Source of the DNA: Sandarakinorhabdus sp.
GTDB taxonomy: Bacteria; Pseudomonadota; Alphaproteobacteria; Sphingomonadales; Sphingomonadaceae
Assembly: GCA_020692215.1 (NCBI GenBank)
Contig: JAIMKW010000003.1
Span: 43,192 to 107,191 of the forward strand
Direction of reading: 5' to 3'
DNA: 64,000 nucleotides
Shown: positions 9,451 through 16,849 of the stretch, piece after piece
Layout of the letters: each line of letters opens with the position of its first letter
How positions within the stretch are numbered: position 1 is the stretch's first letter
The notes under the pieces: generated by a model
Seen by the model: the letters and a program-made list of their open reading frames with translations, nothing else
What the model was told of the DNA's origin: nothing
Databases searched by the model: none
Program-made: the position numbers and the translations under genes

Positions 9451-10133
9451 TACTGCGCTTCCAGCCAGGCGATCACGGTGGAGACCGGCTCGACATCGGC
9501 ATATTTCAGCAGCAGGTCGGTGAGATTGGCGTAGTGGAAGCTGGCGTGCTTGTCGGCACAGGTTTCCATCGGCACGATGGCGCGAAAGCCATGGCTCAGC
9601 GCATCGACAGCAGTTGCGCGCACACAACCCGAGGTGGAGCCGCCGGTTACCACCACGGTGTCCACGCCTTTCCACTGCAGCCAGGAACGCAGAGGGGTTT
9701 CAAAGAAGGCCGAGGGCATGCGTTTGGTAAACTCCACGTCTTCGGGCCGTATGTCGCACCGTGGGTCGAACTGGTGCCGTTGCGAGCCGATGGCGATGTT
9801 CTGCAGGCTGTCGGGCGTGTTGGTGCGGGTGCCCCAGACCCCGGCATCCTGCCCATCGGCGCGGTAGCCGACGCGCGACCAGATGACGGGCATTCCGGCC
9901 GCACGCGCGGCGGCACACAGCCGGTTTACATGGCCGATCTGGTCTGGATCGGTTTCGTAGGCGGTCTTGTAGGCGTGGATATCGGTGTAGGCGCGCTGGA
10001 AATCGACATTGACGATCGCCAGCATGCGCCCGAAGCCGAATTTGGCCCGGGCCGGGTTTGCCAGAACCTCCTCGAAGATTTGCCGGGCCGTGCGGCCGTC
10101 CTCTACCATGCGGGTTCCAACGATGTCTGCCAT
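9450..10133 (-). CDS. isochorismatase-family cysteine hydrolase (N-carbamoylsarcosine amidase-like)
   Basis: A 227-residue cysteine hydrolase of the isochorismatase fold. The catalytic triad can be placed: Asp 44 in VNVDFQRAY, Lys 137 in FTKRMPSAFF, and Cys 170 in GGSTSGCVRATAVDA. The extended N-terminus with GRTARQIFEEVLANPARAKFGFG and the MPSAFFETPL stretch recall N-carbamoylsarcosine amidases and related amide hydrolases rather than nicotinamidases. It is transcribed away from a VOC/hydrolase operon across an 80-nt region with a perfect palindrome, so the genes probably share control and substrate. The real substrate cannot be told from sequence. Confidence 0.8.
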   Translation of the reverse strand: MADIVGTRMVEDGRTARQIFEEVLANPARAKFGFGRMLAIVNVDFQRAYTDIHAYKTAYETDPDQIGHVNRLCAAARAAGMPVIWSRVGYRADGQDAGVWGTRTNTPDSLQNIAIGSQRHQFDPRCDIRPEDVEFTKRMPSAFFETPLRSWLQWKGVDTVVVTGGSTSGCVRATAVDALSHGFRAIVPMETCADKHASFHYANLTDLLLKYADVEPVSTVIAWLEAQ

Positions 10134-10191
10134 GCCTGCTTTCCTTCCGCATGTTGGTTACCCCCAGCAATAAGGGCTTGTCGAGCGGCAA

Positions 10192-10203
10192 TTGTCCGGA
10201 CAA
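10192..10203. promoter_or_regulatory. perfect 12-bp palindrome in divergent promoter
   Basis: TTGTCCGGACAA is a perfect inverted repeat, located 58 nt from the isochorismatase start and 9 nt before the GTG start of the VOC gene. Its GT-N4-AC core fits operators of GntR-type regulators, but other families also bind such sites. No regulator gene is adjacent. If functional, it would overlap the leader of the plus-strand operon and repress both directions. Confidence 0.5.
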
Positions 10204-10212
10204 ATTGGACTT

Positions 10213-11124
10213 GTGAACAGCGAATCCCCTTTCGACACGCCCGGCCGTATTTTGTGCGGAACGGTGGTGACGCCCGATCTTCGGGCCAGCCTTGCCGACT
10301 ACAGCAGCCAGTTCGGTCTGTCGGTGGTGGAGGAAGGCCGCATTTCCCCTGATCTGGCGCGAAGCTGGGGGGCGCCTGCGCAGGTGGCGCGGCCTTATGC
10401 GCTGCTGGCTGCACCCGGCGGTGCGGGCTGCTTCGTGCGGCTGGTGGAGGGGGCGGCCGTGCCCGATTATCAAGCGCTCCGCCATTTCGGCTGGGCGGCG
10501 TTCGAGTTCACGGTGGCCGATGCCTTTGCGCTGCATACCAGGATGGACCCGGCGGCCTTCCGGGTGATCGGCGCGCCGAAGCTGGTGCCCGGCTTCGACA
10601 ATTTCATTCCCTTCCAGGTGGAGGGCAGGGCCGGTGAAGTGTTGTATCTGAACACGGTTCTGAACGGTGCGATGGCCGATCTGGACCTGCCCCATGCAAG
10701 GGCCTTGGTGGATACGATCTTCATCGCGGTGCTGGCCACGCAGGATCGGGCTGAAACAGTGGGTTTCCACCGCGATAGGCTGGGCTTCGAGGAAGGCCAG
10801 ACCTGGGTGATCCCCTATTCGATGATCAACAACAGCTTCGGCCTGCCCGATGATTTCCAGACCGCGATGACGATGACGAAGACCGGACGGCTGCCGGCCT
10901 GCGAGATCGACCAGTATCCCGAAGGCGCGACCGACAGGCCGCGCGCCACCGGAGAGCTGCCGCCGGGCAACGCGATTGTCAGCTTCGCGGTGGCCAGCCT
11001 GGAAGCAGTGACGGCGCCCTTCATCGAGCCGCCGGTGGTGCGCGACGGGCCGCTCTATCGCGGGCGGCGGGTGGCCACTGTGCGCGGCCCCGCATCGGAG
11101 CTGGTGGAACTGGTGGAGCTGTGA
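10213..11124 (+). CDS. VOC/glyoxalase-fold protein
   Basis: A 303-residue protein that looks like two vicinal-oxygen-chelate modules. Segments such as RILCGTVVTPDLRASLADY and FGWAAFEFTVADAFALHTRM form the N-terminal half, and VDTIFIAVLATQDRAETVGF with FHRDRLGFEEGQTW the C-terminal half. The metal ligands usual for dioxygenases are not clearly all present, so I do not claim catalysis. The GTG at 10213 is chosen; a TTG at 10192 would place the start inside the palindrome. The stop overlaps the GTG start of the next gene (GTGA at 11121-11124), so translation is coupled. Confidence 0.65.
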   Translation: MNSESPFDTPGRILCGTVVTPDLRASLADYSSQFGLSVVEEGRISPDLARSWGAPAQVARPYALLAAPGGAGCFVRLVEGAAVPDYQALRHFGWAAFEFTVADAFALHTRMDPAAFRVIGAPKLVPGFDNFIPFQVEGRAGEVLYLNTVLNGAMADLDLPHARALVDTIFIAVLATQDRAETVGFHRDRLGFEEGQTWVIPYSMINNSFGLPDDFQTAMTMTKTGRLPACEIDQYPEGATDRPRATGELPPGNAIVSFAVASLEAVTAPFIEPPVVRDGPLYRGRRVATVRGPASELVELVEL

Positions 11125-12578
11125 TCACCCGCCATTTTATCGACGTTGACCATGCGGATGGCTCGACCCGTCGGGTGCATTACCGCATGGCAGGCTCGGG
11201 CCCGCCGCTGCTGGTGGTGCACCAGTCGCCGCGATCATCGGCGGAATATATCCCGCTGATCGAACGCTGGGCCGACCACTTCACCATCATCGCGCCCGAC
11301 ACCCCCGGCTTTGGTGATTCGCAGGCCTTGCCGCACGAGCGGCCCGAATGCGCGGACTATGCCGACGCTGTGATTGCCTTTCTGGATGCGCTGGGGCTGG
11401 GGCAGGTGGCTGCCTATGGCTTTCATTCGGGCGCCATCATTCTGGTGACGGCGGCGAGGCGTGCGCCCGGGCGGTTCAGCGCGATTGCCTGCGGGGGCTA
11501 TGCCATCTGGACCGAGGCGGAAAAGGCCGATTTCGGCGCCCGCTACACACCGCCCTTCCTGCCGCAGCCTTATGGCGAGCATCTGGCCTGGCTGTGGGGC
11601 CGTGTGCTGGAGCAGAGCTGGTTCTTCCCCTGGTATCGCGCCGAGCCGGGCAGCCGGCTTGGTGTGGCCCATGCCGACCCGGCCCGGGTGCAGCCGATCG
11701 TGATGGAATGTCTTTCTGCCGGAGACAGCTTTTCCAAGGGCTATGCTGCGGTGTTGCGCGCCAACCGGGATGTGCCGCCGCCCGGCGCGCCGACGCCGCC
11801 GGTGCTGATTTTGGCCTATGATGGCGACCCGCTGAAGGCCCATCTGGCGCGGCTGGGGGAGGTTCCGGACAGCTGGCGCATTGCCCCCGTGGAGACGCCT
11901 GCCGATCTGGAAGCCGAAGCGCTGGCCTGGCTTCTGGCGCACCCGGCGCCGATGGCGATGCCGCGGCCGAACCTTGTGGATGAAGGCTTTGTGCCGGTGG
12001 CTGCAGCCGGGTTCGACGGCCTGTTGCACTGGAAGGGTGCGGGGGATCTGTTCGTGCATGCGCCGGGCTCTGCGCTTTCGGCTGCGCCCGGCGGGTGTCT
12101 GGCGATCGACTTGCCGGGGCATGGCCTTTCGGACCTTTGGGCGAGTGCGCCGGCCGACCTGTCGGGCTGGGCCGATGTCGTGCTTGATGCCCTGGTGTCG
12201 CTGAACGTCCGCCCCGCGCGCGTGATGGGTGCTGGCTGGAGCGATGGGCTGGCGGCGCTGGTGGCAGGGCGGCTTGGGGCCGTGCATGCGCCGCAGCCGC
12301 AGCCCGCGGGGCGCGCAGAGGACTGGCTGGCGCAGGGCCTTCCCGATCTGACGCCGGACTGGGCTGGAACGCACTTGCTGAAAGCGTGGCGGATGGTGCG
12401 GGCGGAGACCTGCTTTGATCCGTGGTTCGCCCCCTCTGCTGCCCATGCGCGGCCGTTCGACCCTGCCGATCTTGCGCCCGAGGCGCTTGCGGTGCGCCAC
12501 CTTGCGTTGATGCGGGCGAGCGCTGCGCAACCCTATCTTGCCGCCTGTCTTGCGCCTTTGCTTGACGGCGCGGCCTGA
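11121..12578 (+). CDS. tandem (two-domain) alpha/beta hydrolase
   Basis: The 485-residue protein contains two alpha/beta hydrolase halves. The first (about 1-275) has the oxyanion loop VVHQSPRSS, the strand-turn APDTPGFGDS at 58-67, and a nucleophile elbow AYGFHSGAI with Ser 103 that departs from GxSxG. The second (about 290-485) has DLPGHGLSDLW near 330-340 and a standard GWSDG elbow with Ser 374, but it is short and lacks a cap region. The two-domain layout is uncommon for this family. It overlaps the VOC gene by four bases and is followed after 30 nt by a DUF3598-like gene. Confidence 0.75.
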   Translation: MITRHFIDVDHADGSTRRVHYRMAGSGPPLLVVHQSPRSSAEYIPLIERWADHFTIIAPDTPGFGDSQALPHERPECADYADAVIAFLDALGLGQVAAYGFHSGAIILVTAARRAPGRFSAIACGGYAIWTEAEKADFGARYTPPFLPQPYGEHLAWLWGRVLEQSWFFPWYRAEPGSRLGVAHADPARVQPIVMECLSAGDSFSKGYAAVLRANRDVPPPGAPTPPVLILAYDGDPLKAHLARLGEVPDSWRIAPVETPADLEAEALAWLLAHPAPMAMPRPNLVDEGFVPVAAAGFDGLLHWKGAGDLFVHAPGSALSAAPGGCLAIDLPGHGLSDLWASAPADLSGWADVVLDALVSLNVRPARVMGAGWSDGLAALVAGRLGAVHAPQPQPAGRAEDWLAQGLPDLTPDWAGTHLLKAWRMVRAETCFDPWFAPSAAHARPFDPADLAPEALAVRHLALMRASAAQPYLAACLAPLLDGAA

Positions 12579-12608
12579 CCCACCCGAAACTGCACCGAGG
12601 AGACGATC

Positions 12609-13106
12609 ATGGGAATAAGGGACGACATGCCGCTGCTGGCGCGCCACGAAGGCGTGTGGGAGGGCACCTACCGCTACTACAATGCCAAGGGCGAACTGAT
12701 CGACGAGCATAAATCGAAGCTGCTGTGCCGTTTTCCCGATGACGGGCCGCACCCCTATCACCAGACGAACCATTATATCTGGGCCGATGGGCGCACCGAT
12801 GTGCGGGATTTTCCGGCCGAATATCGCGACAAGCGGGTGTGGTGGGACAATGACCTGATCCAGGGCTGGGCGGCCGAACTGGGGCTGGACGACAAGAATC
12901 GCTCGGTGGTTCTCTATTGGCAGCGCACCGGCGACCCGGAGCTGTATCTTTATGAAATGATTCAGATATCGGATGATGGAACGAAGCGCTGCCGCACCTG
13001 GCACTGGATCCGCAGCGGCGTGCTGGAAACCCGCACCGCCATCGACGAATGGCTTGTCAGCCGCGACTGGCGCGCCGAAGATGAGAAGATGAAACAGGCC
13101 GCCTGA
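12609..13106 (+). CDS. small calycin-like protein (DUF3598-like)
   Basis: A 165-residue soluble protein with no signal peptide. It opens MGIRDDMPLLARHEGVWEGT, and the repeated WEGTYRYYNAKGELID and HQTNHYIWADGR patterns suggest a beta-barrel (lipocalin-like) ligand-binding fold as in DUF3598 proteins. I am not certain of the family. A GAGGAG ribosome site precedes the ATG at 12609. Its stop overlaps the start of the NAD(P)HX repair gene (TGATG), so all genes from 10213 to 14557 may be one transcript. No catalytic motif is visible. Confidence 0.55.
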   Translation: MGIRDDMPLLARHEGVWEGTYRYYNAKGELIDEHKSKLLCRFPDDGPHPYHQTNHYIWADGRTDVRDFPAEYRDKRVWWDNDLIQGWAAELGLDDKNRSVVLYWQRTGDPELYLYEMIQISDDGTKRCRTWHWIRSGVLETRTAIDEWLVSRDWRAEDEKMKQAA

Positions 13107-14557
13107 TGCCATTGGCCGAACCCCTGCTTTGCGCTGCCGCCATGCGCGCGGCCGAAGCAGAGTGGTTTGCGGCCGGGCATGACAGCTTTGCCCTGATGAT
13201 GGTGGCCGCGCGCGCCGTGGCAGACCGCGCCGCGGCCATGGCGCCATCCGGTGGGCGAATCCTGGTGCTGGCCGGCCCCGGCAACAATGGTGGCGATGGC
13301 TATGGGGCTGCGCTGTTGCTGGAAGAGGAGGGGTTCGATGTTCGCGTGCTGGCGCTGGTTCCCCGCGCGGAGCTGAAAGGCGATGCGCAGCGCGCGGCTG
13401 GCGAATGGCAGCGCGTTGTTCTGCACCCCGGCGAGGCCGACCCTGGCGATTTCGATCTGGTGATCGATGCGCTGTTCGGGACCGGACTGACGCGGCCGCT
13501 GGAGGGCGTGGCGGCGGGACTGGTGGAGCAGGTGAGCCGATCAGGCACCCCTGTGCTGGCAGTGGACATGCCCTCGGGGATCGATTCCGACAGTGGCGAG
13601 GCGCATGGGGCGGCGATCCACGCGCGCGCGACTGTGACCTTCCACACCGCCAAGCCGGGTCATCTGCTGCTGCCGGGCCGCCTGCACACGGGTGCCCTCA
13701 GTGTTGCCGATATCGGGCTTCCCGCGCCCGAAGCACCGATGCTGTGGGTGAATGGACCCGGCCTGTGGCAGCTTCCCCGCCCGGCGCCCGATACCCACAA
13801 ATATGCCCGCGGCGGCGCGATCGTCTGGTCTGGCCCGGTGATTGGCACTGGCGCTTCGCGCCTTGCTGCCAAGGCTGCGCTCAGGGTTGGGGCTGGTGCT
13901 GTGACGCTGGCGGGGCCGCGCGACGCCCTGTTGGTGCATGCAGCCCAGCTGAGCGCGGTGATGCTGGCCGAGGCCGATGCGCAGGGCTTTCAACGGCTGC
14001 TTTCAGGGCAAAAGCTGCGCGCTGCCTGTGTGGGTCCCGGCGCTGGGCCGCTGGCGCGCTGCGTGGCCGGGGCCGCGCTGCAATCGGGAAAGGCCCTGGT
14101 GCTGGATGCCGATGCGCTGGGCGCCTTTGCTGACGACCCCGGCCATCTTGCCCGGCTGGTGCGCCGGCATGAAAGACCCGTGGTGCTGACCCCGCACGAG
14201 GGGGAATTCGCCCGGCTGTTCCCGGCGCTGGCGGGATCGAAGCTGGAGCGGGCGCGGGCGGCCGCCGCACAAAGCGGGGCCACCCTGGTTCTGAAGGGCA
14301 GCGATGGGGTGATCGCTGCGCCCGACGGCCGCGCCGCCATCAATGCCAATGCGCCCCCTTGGCTTGCAACGGCAGGCTCGGGCGATGTGCTGGCCGGCTT
14401 CATCACCGGTCTTCTGGCGCAGGGGATGGCGGGGTTCGAGGCGGCGGCGGCGGCCTGCCATCTGCACGGCGCGCTGGGTGCAGCGCTTGGGGCCGGGCTG
14501 ATTGCCGAGGATATGGTCGGGCCGGAGGTTCGCCCGGTGCTGTGGGCGCTGTTCTAG
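13106..14557 (+). CDS. nnr: bifunctional NAD(P)H-hydrate epimerase / ADP-dependent dehydratase
   Basis: Repairs hydrated NAD(P)H: the N-terminal half interconverts R and S forms and the C-terminal half dehydrates the S form with ADP. At 483 residues it matches the fused YjeF_N/carbohydrate-kinase-like architecture. LVLAGPGNNGGDGYGAALL near 53-70 marks the epimerase; DMPSGIDSDSG follows. The kinase-like half has VLTPHEGEFARLF, VLKGSDGV and the ATP-site loop TAGSGDVLAGF. It starts at an ATG that overlaps the upstream stop by one base. Its stop overlaps the convergent GGDEF gene by four bases. Confidence 0.93.
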   Translation: MPLAEPLLCAAAMRAAEAEWFAAGHDSFALMMVAARAVADRAAAMAPSGGRILVLAGPGNNGGDGYGAALLLEEEGFDVRVLALVPRAELKGDAQRAAGEWQRVVLHPGEADPGDFDLVIDALFGTGLTRPLEGVAAGLVEQVSRSGTPVLAVDMPSGIDSDSGEAHGAAIHARATVTFHTAKPGHLLLPGRLHTGALSVADIGLPAPEAPMLWVNGPGLWQLPRPAPDTHKYARGGAIVWSGPVIGTGASRLAAKAALRVGAGAVTLAGPRDALLVHAAQLSAVMLAEADAQGFQRLLSGQKLRAACVGPGAGPLARCVAGAALQSGKALVLDADALGAFADDPGHLARLVRRHERPVVLTPHEGEFARLFPALAGSKLERARAAAAQSGATLVLKGSDGVIAAPDGRAAINANAPPWLATAGSGDVLAGFITGLLAQGMAGFEAAAAACHLHGALGAALGAGLIAEDMVGPEVRPVLWALF

Positions 14558-15120
14558 GCGACGCTTCGTTCAGGCCTGCTGTCCATCAGGCTGGTATCGG
14601 CGGCGCGCATTGCGCTTTCAAGATCTGCCGCGCCGATGGAAACCCCGGTTCGGGCGCCGACCCTGACGGCGGATGGCCCGCCGCTTGCCGAAAGATCATA
14701 GGCGATGACCTTGGCGTTGCCGATCAGCGCCTGTTGGGCATCGGCCCGTTCGGCCGGGATCACCGCCACGAATTCATCCCCGCCCCATCGGGCCACCATG
14801 CCGGGCGGCGTGATGGCCGATGCCAGCCGCAGTGCGACCTGCCTGAGCAGGGCATCGCCCACGATGTGGCCGTGGCTGTCGTTCACCGCCTTGAAGCCTT
14901 CGAGGTCGATCAGGATCAGCGCCTTTTCTCCGGCGAGCGAATCCCAGTGCGCCTGCAACCCGCGCCGGTTGGGAAGCCCGGTGAGGGGATCGTGCCGCGC
15001 CTCGATCGAAAGCTGCTGCACACGGCGATATTGGCGCAGCGAAACGATGCCGAGCCCGATCAGCGCCAGCGCAAGGATGGGCGACAGGGTTGCCAGCAGC
15101 GCGATGGCGAGAGGAGTCAT
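14554..15120 (-). CDS. membrane-anchored diguanylate cyclase (GGDEF)
   Basis: A 188-residue protein with one N-terminal transmembrane helix (about 4-27) and a single GGDEF domain. The domain begins HDPLTGLPNRRGL at 43-55, has the metal-binding DLEGFKAVND at 72-81, and an intact GGDEF signature at 113-117, so it should make cyclic di-GMP from two GTP. The RxxD product-inhibition site expected just before the signature is missing (PPGM instead). No sensor domain exists beyond the membrane helix. The convergent end overlaps the NAD(P)HX repair gene by four bases. Confidence 0.9.
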   Translation of the reverse strand: MTPLAIALLATLSPILALALIGLGIVSLRQYRRVQQLSIEARHDPLTGLPNRRGLQAHWDSLAGEKALILIDLEGFKAVNDSHGHIVGDALLRQVALRLASAITPPGMVARWGGDEFVAVIPAERADAQQALIGNAKVIAYDLSASGGPSAVRVGARTGVSIGAADLESAMRAADTSLMDSRPERSVA

Positions 15121-15138
15121 GCAGCCCGGCTGGCCGGA

Positions 15139-15690
15139 TCAGCCGATGGATTCTTGCGGGTAGGTTCCAAAGCCATGTTCGCGCAGCAGATAGCCGCTGC
15201 GCCCTTCGCCCTCCACCCGGCACCAGCGGTCTGCGCACATTGTTACCCGCATCACCACGCCCGGTTCGGCGCGCAGCACGATGGGGGAGGCGACATCCGG
15301 CCGGGCGCGCAGTTCGCGCGGCTGTTTCGTGATCTGCACGGTTCGGTCGGTCGACAGCATCGCGCGATCCATCCAGCCTTCGGTGCCATCGGCATCGCGC
15401 ACCCGGCGCCACACATTCCATTCCGCTGTCACTTCCAGCGGGGTGCCGGGGCGGATGAACACCCAGACGACAGGATATTCCTTGCCCGGCCCGGCCCGCA
15501 TATAGGCGCGCTTGGCGCGCAGCGAGGCAAAGCGCGGCACGGGAAGGCCCGATCGGTTCTTCAGCGCATCCTTGTTGGACGGTTCCAGCCTGGACGGTTC
15601 CAGCATTGGCGCCTTTGCCGGCGCATCGGGCGTTTGCGCCGCCAGAGGAGCGGCCAGCATCGTGATCAGCAGGGGAAGAATGGCGCGCAT
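15139..15690 (-). CDS. periplasmic SH3-domain protein
   Basis: From the Met at 15690 the product is 183 residues and starts with a clear signal peptide, MRAILPLLITMLAAPLAAQ. Two bacterial SH3-like stretches follow: one around FASLRAKRAYMRAGPGKEY with VTAEWNVWRRVRDADGTEGW, and a second around RELRARPDVASPIVLRAEPG with CADRWCRVEGEGRSGYL. This pattern (DUF1058-type) is found in exported proteins thought to bind cell-wall peptides. The open frame runs up to 15819, but those 43 residues are not family-like and overlap the divergent dehydrogenase start. It is upstream of the GGDEF gene on the same strand. Confidence 0.85.
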   Translation of the reverse strand: MRAILPLLITMLAAPLAAQTPDAPAKAPMLEPSRLEPSNKDALKNRSGLPVPRFASLRAKRAYMRAGPGKEYPVVWVFIRPGTPLEVTAEWNVWRRVRDADGTEGWMDRAMLSTDRTVQITKQPRELRARPDVASPIVLRAEPGVVMRVTMCADRWCRVEGEGRSGYLLREHGFGTYPQESIG

Positions 15691-15809
15691 GGCAGCACCC
15701 CTGCCAAGCCTGTGCCGTGCTTGCAAGCCTTCGCTGATGCGGGGGCAGGGTGCACACTGGTGCGATCCCGGGCTTGCGCCTTTGGGGGGGTGCCGCCTAC
15801 CATGGCGGC

Positions 15810-16814
15810 ATGCCTGCAACCCGCTACAGCAAATATGATCGCAAGCTCCGCGTGATCGTGACCCGCCGCCTGCCGCAGGCGGTGGAAACGCGCATGGCCG
15901 AACTGTTCGATGTGGAGCTGAACTTTGCCGATACGGCGTTCACCCGCGAGCAGATGGCAGCCGCCATGGCAGCCGCCGATGTGCTGGTTCCAACGGTGAC
16001 CGACGATATCGACGCCAGCCTCATCGAAGGGTCGGGCCCCGATTTGAAGCTGATCGCGAATTTCGGGACCGGCGTGGATCATATCGATTTGGCGGCCGCG
16101 CGCGAGAAGGGCATCACTGTTACCAACACGCCCGGCGTGCTGACCGATGACGCCGCCGATCTGGTGATGGCGCTGATTCTTTCAGTTCCGCGCCGCCTTT
16201 CCGAGGGGGAAAAGCTGCTTCGCGCCGGGCAATGGGGCGGCTGGGCGCCCACCGGCATGCTGGGGCACAGGATCACCGGCAAGCGGCTGGGGATCGTGGG
16301 CATGGGGCGGATCGGCCAGGCGGTGGCTGCGCGCGCGCGGGCCTTCGGCCTTTCCATCCACTATCATAACCGCCACCGGTTGCCCAAGGCTGCCGAGGCT
16401 CCGCTGGAAGCCACCTGGTGGCCGACACTGGATGCCATGCTGGAGCGGGTGGACATCGTGAGCCTGAATTGCCCGGAGACCGCCGAAACCCGCCGCATGA
16501 TCAATGCCGAGCGACTTGGGCTGATGCAGCCCCACGCCTATCTGATCAATGTGGCGCGGGGTGCCCTGGTGGATGAAGAGGCACTGGTATCGGCGCTTGG
16601 CAGCGGCCGGATCGCGGGCGCAGGGCTGGATGTGTTCGAGCAGGAGCCTGCCGTTTCGCCGCAGCTACTGAAGCTGCCCAATGTGGTGCTGTTGCCGCAC
16701 ATGGGCTCTGCCACCTTCGAGGGGCGCCAGGCGATGGGAGAAAAGGTGATCGCCAATATCCGCATGTTCGGAGACGGGCACCGGCCGCCCGATCAGGTCA
16801 TCGCGGATTTCTAG
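15810..16814 (+). CDS. D-2-hydroxyacid dehydrogenase (glyoxylate/hydroxypyruvate reductase type)
   Basis: NAD(P)H-dependent reduction of a 2-oxoacid such as glyoxylate. The 334-residue protein has the usual catalytic and Rossmann domains: LKLIANFGTGVDHIDL at 79-94, the dinucleotide loop VGMGRIGQAV at 163-172, and the catalytic residues Arg 250 (INVARGALVDE), Glu 279 and His 297 (LLPHMGSAT). The substrate cannot be fixed, but GTGVDHID and the length fit glyoxylate reductases. The ATG at 15810 is chosen over an upstream Met at 15750, which would overlap the opposite gene's leader. RBS GGCGG lies just upstream. Confidence 0.85.
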   Translation: MPATRYSKYDRKLRVIVTRRLPQAVETRMAELFDVELNFADTAFTREQMAAAMAAADVLVPTVTDDIDASLIEGSGPDLKLIANFGTGVDHIDLAAAREKGITVTNTPGVLTDDAADLVMALILSVPRRLSEGEKLLRAGQWGGWAPTGMLGHRITGKRLGIVGMGRIGQAVAARARAFGLSIHYHNRHRLPKAAEAPLEATWWPTLDAMLERVDIVSLNCPETAETRRMINAERLGLMQPHAYLINVARGALVDEEALVSALGSGRIAGAGLDVFEQEPAVSPQLLKLPNVVLLPHMGSATFEGRQAMGEKVIANIRMFGDGHRPPDQVIADF

Positions 16815-16849
16815 GCGCCGGTCGCCCGCTCCGCCGCGCTGATCCTGCA

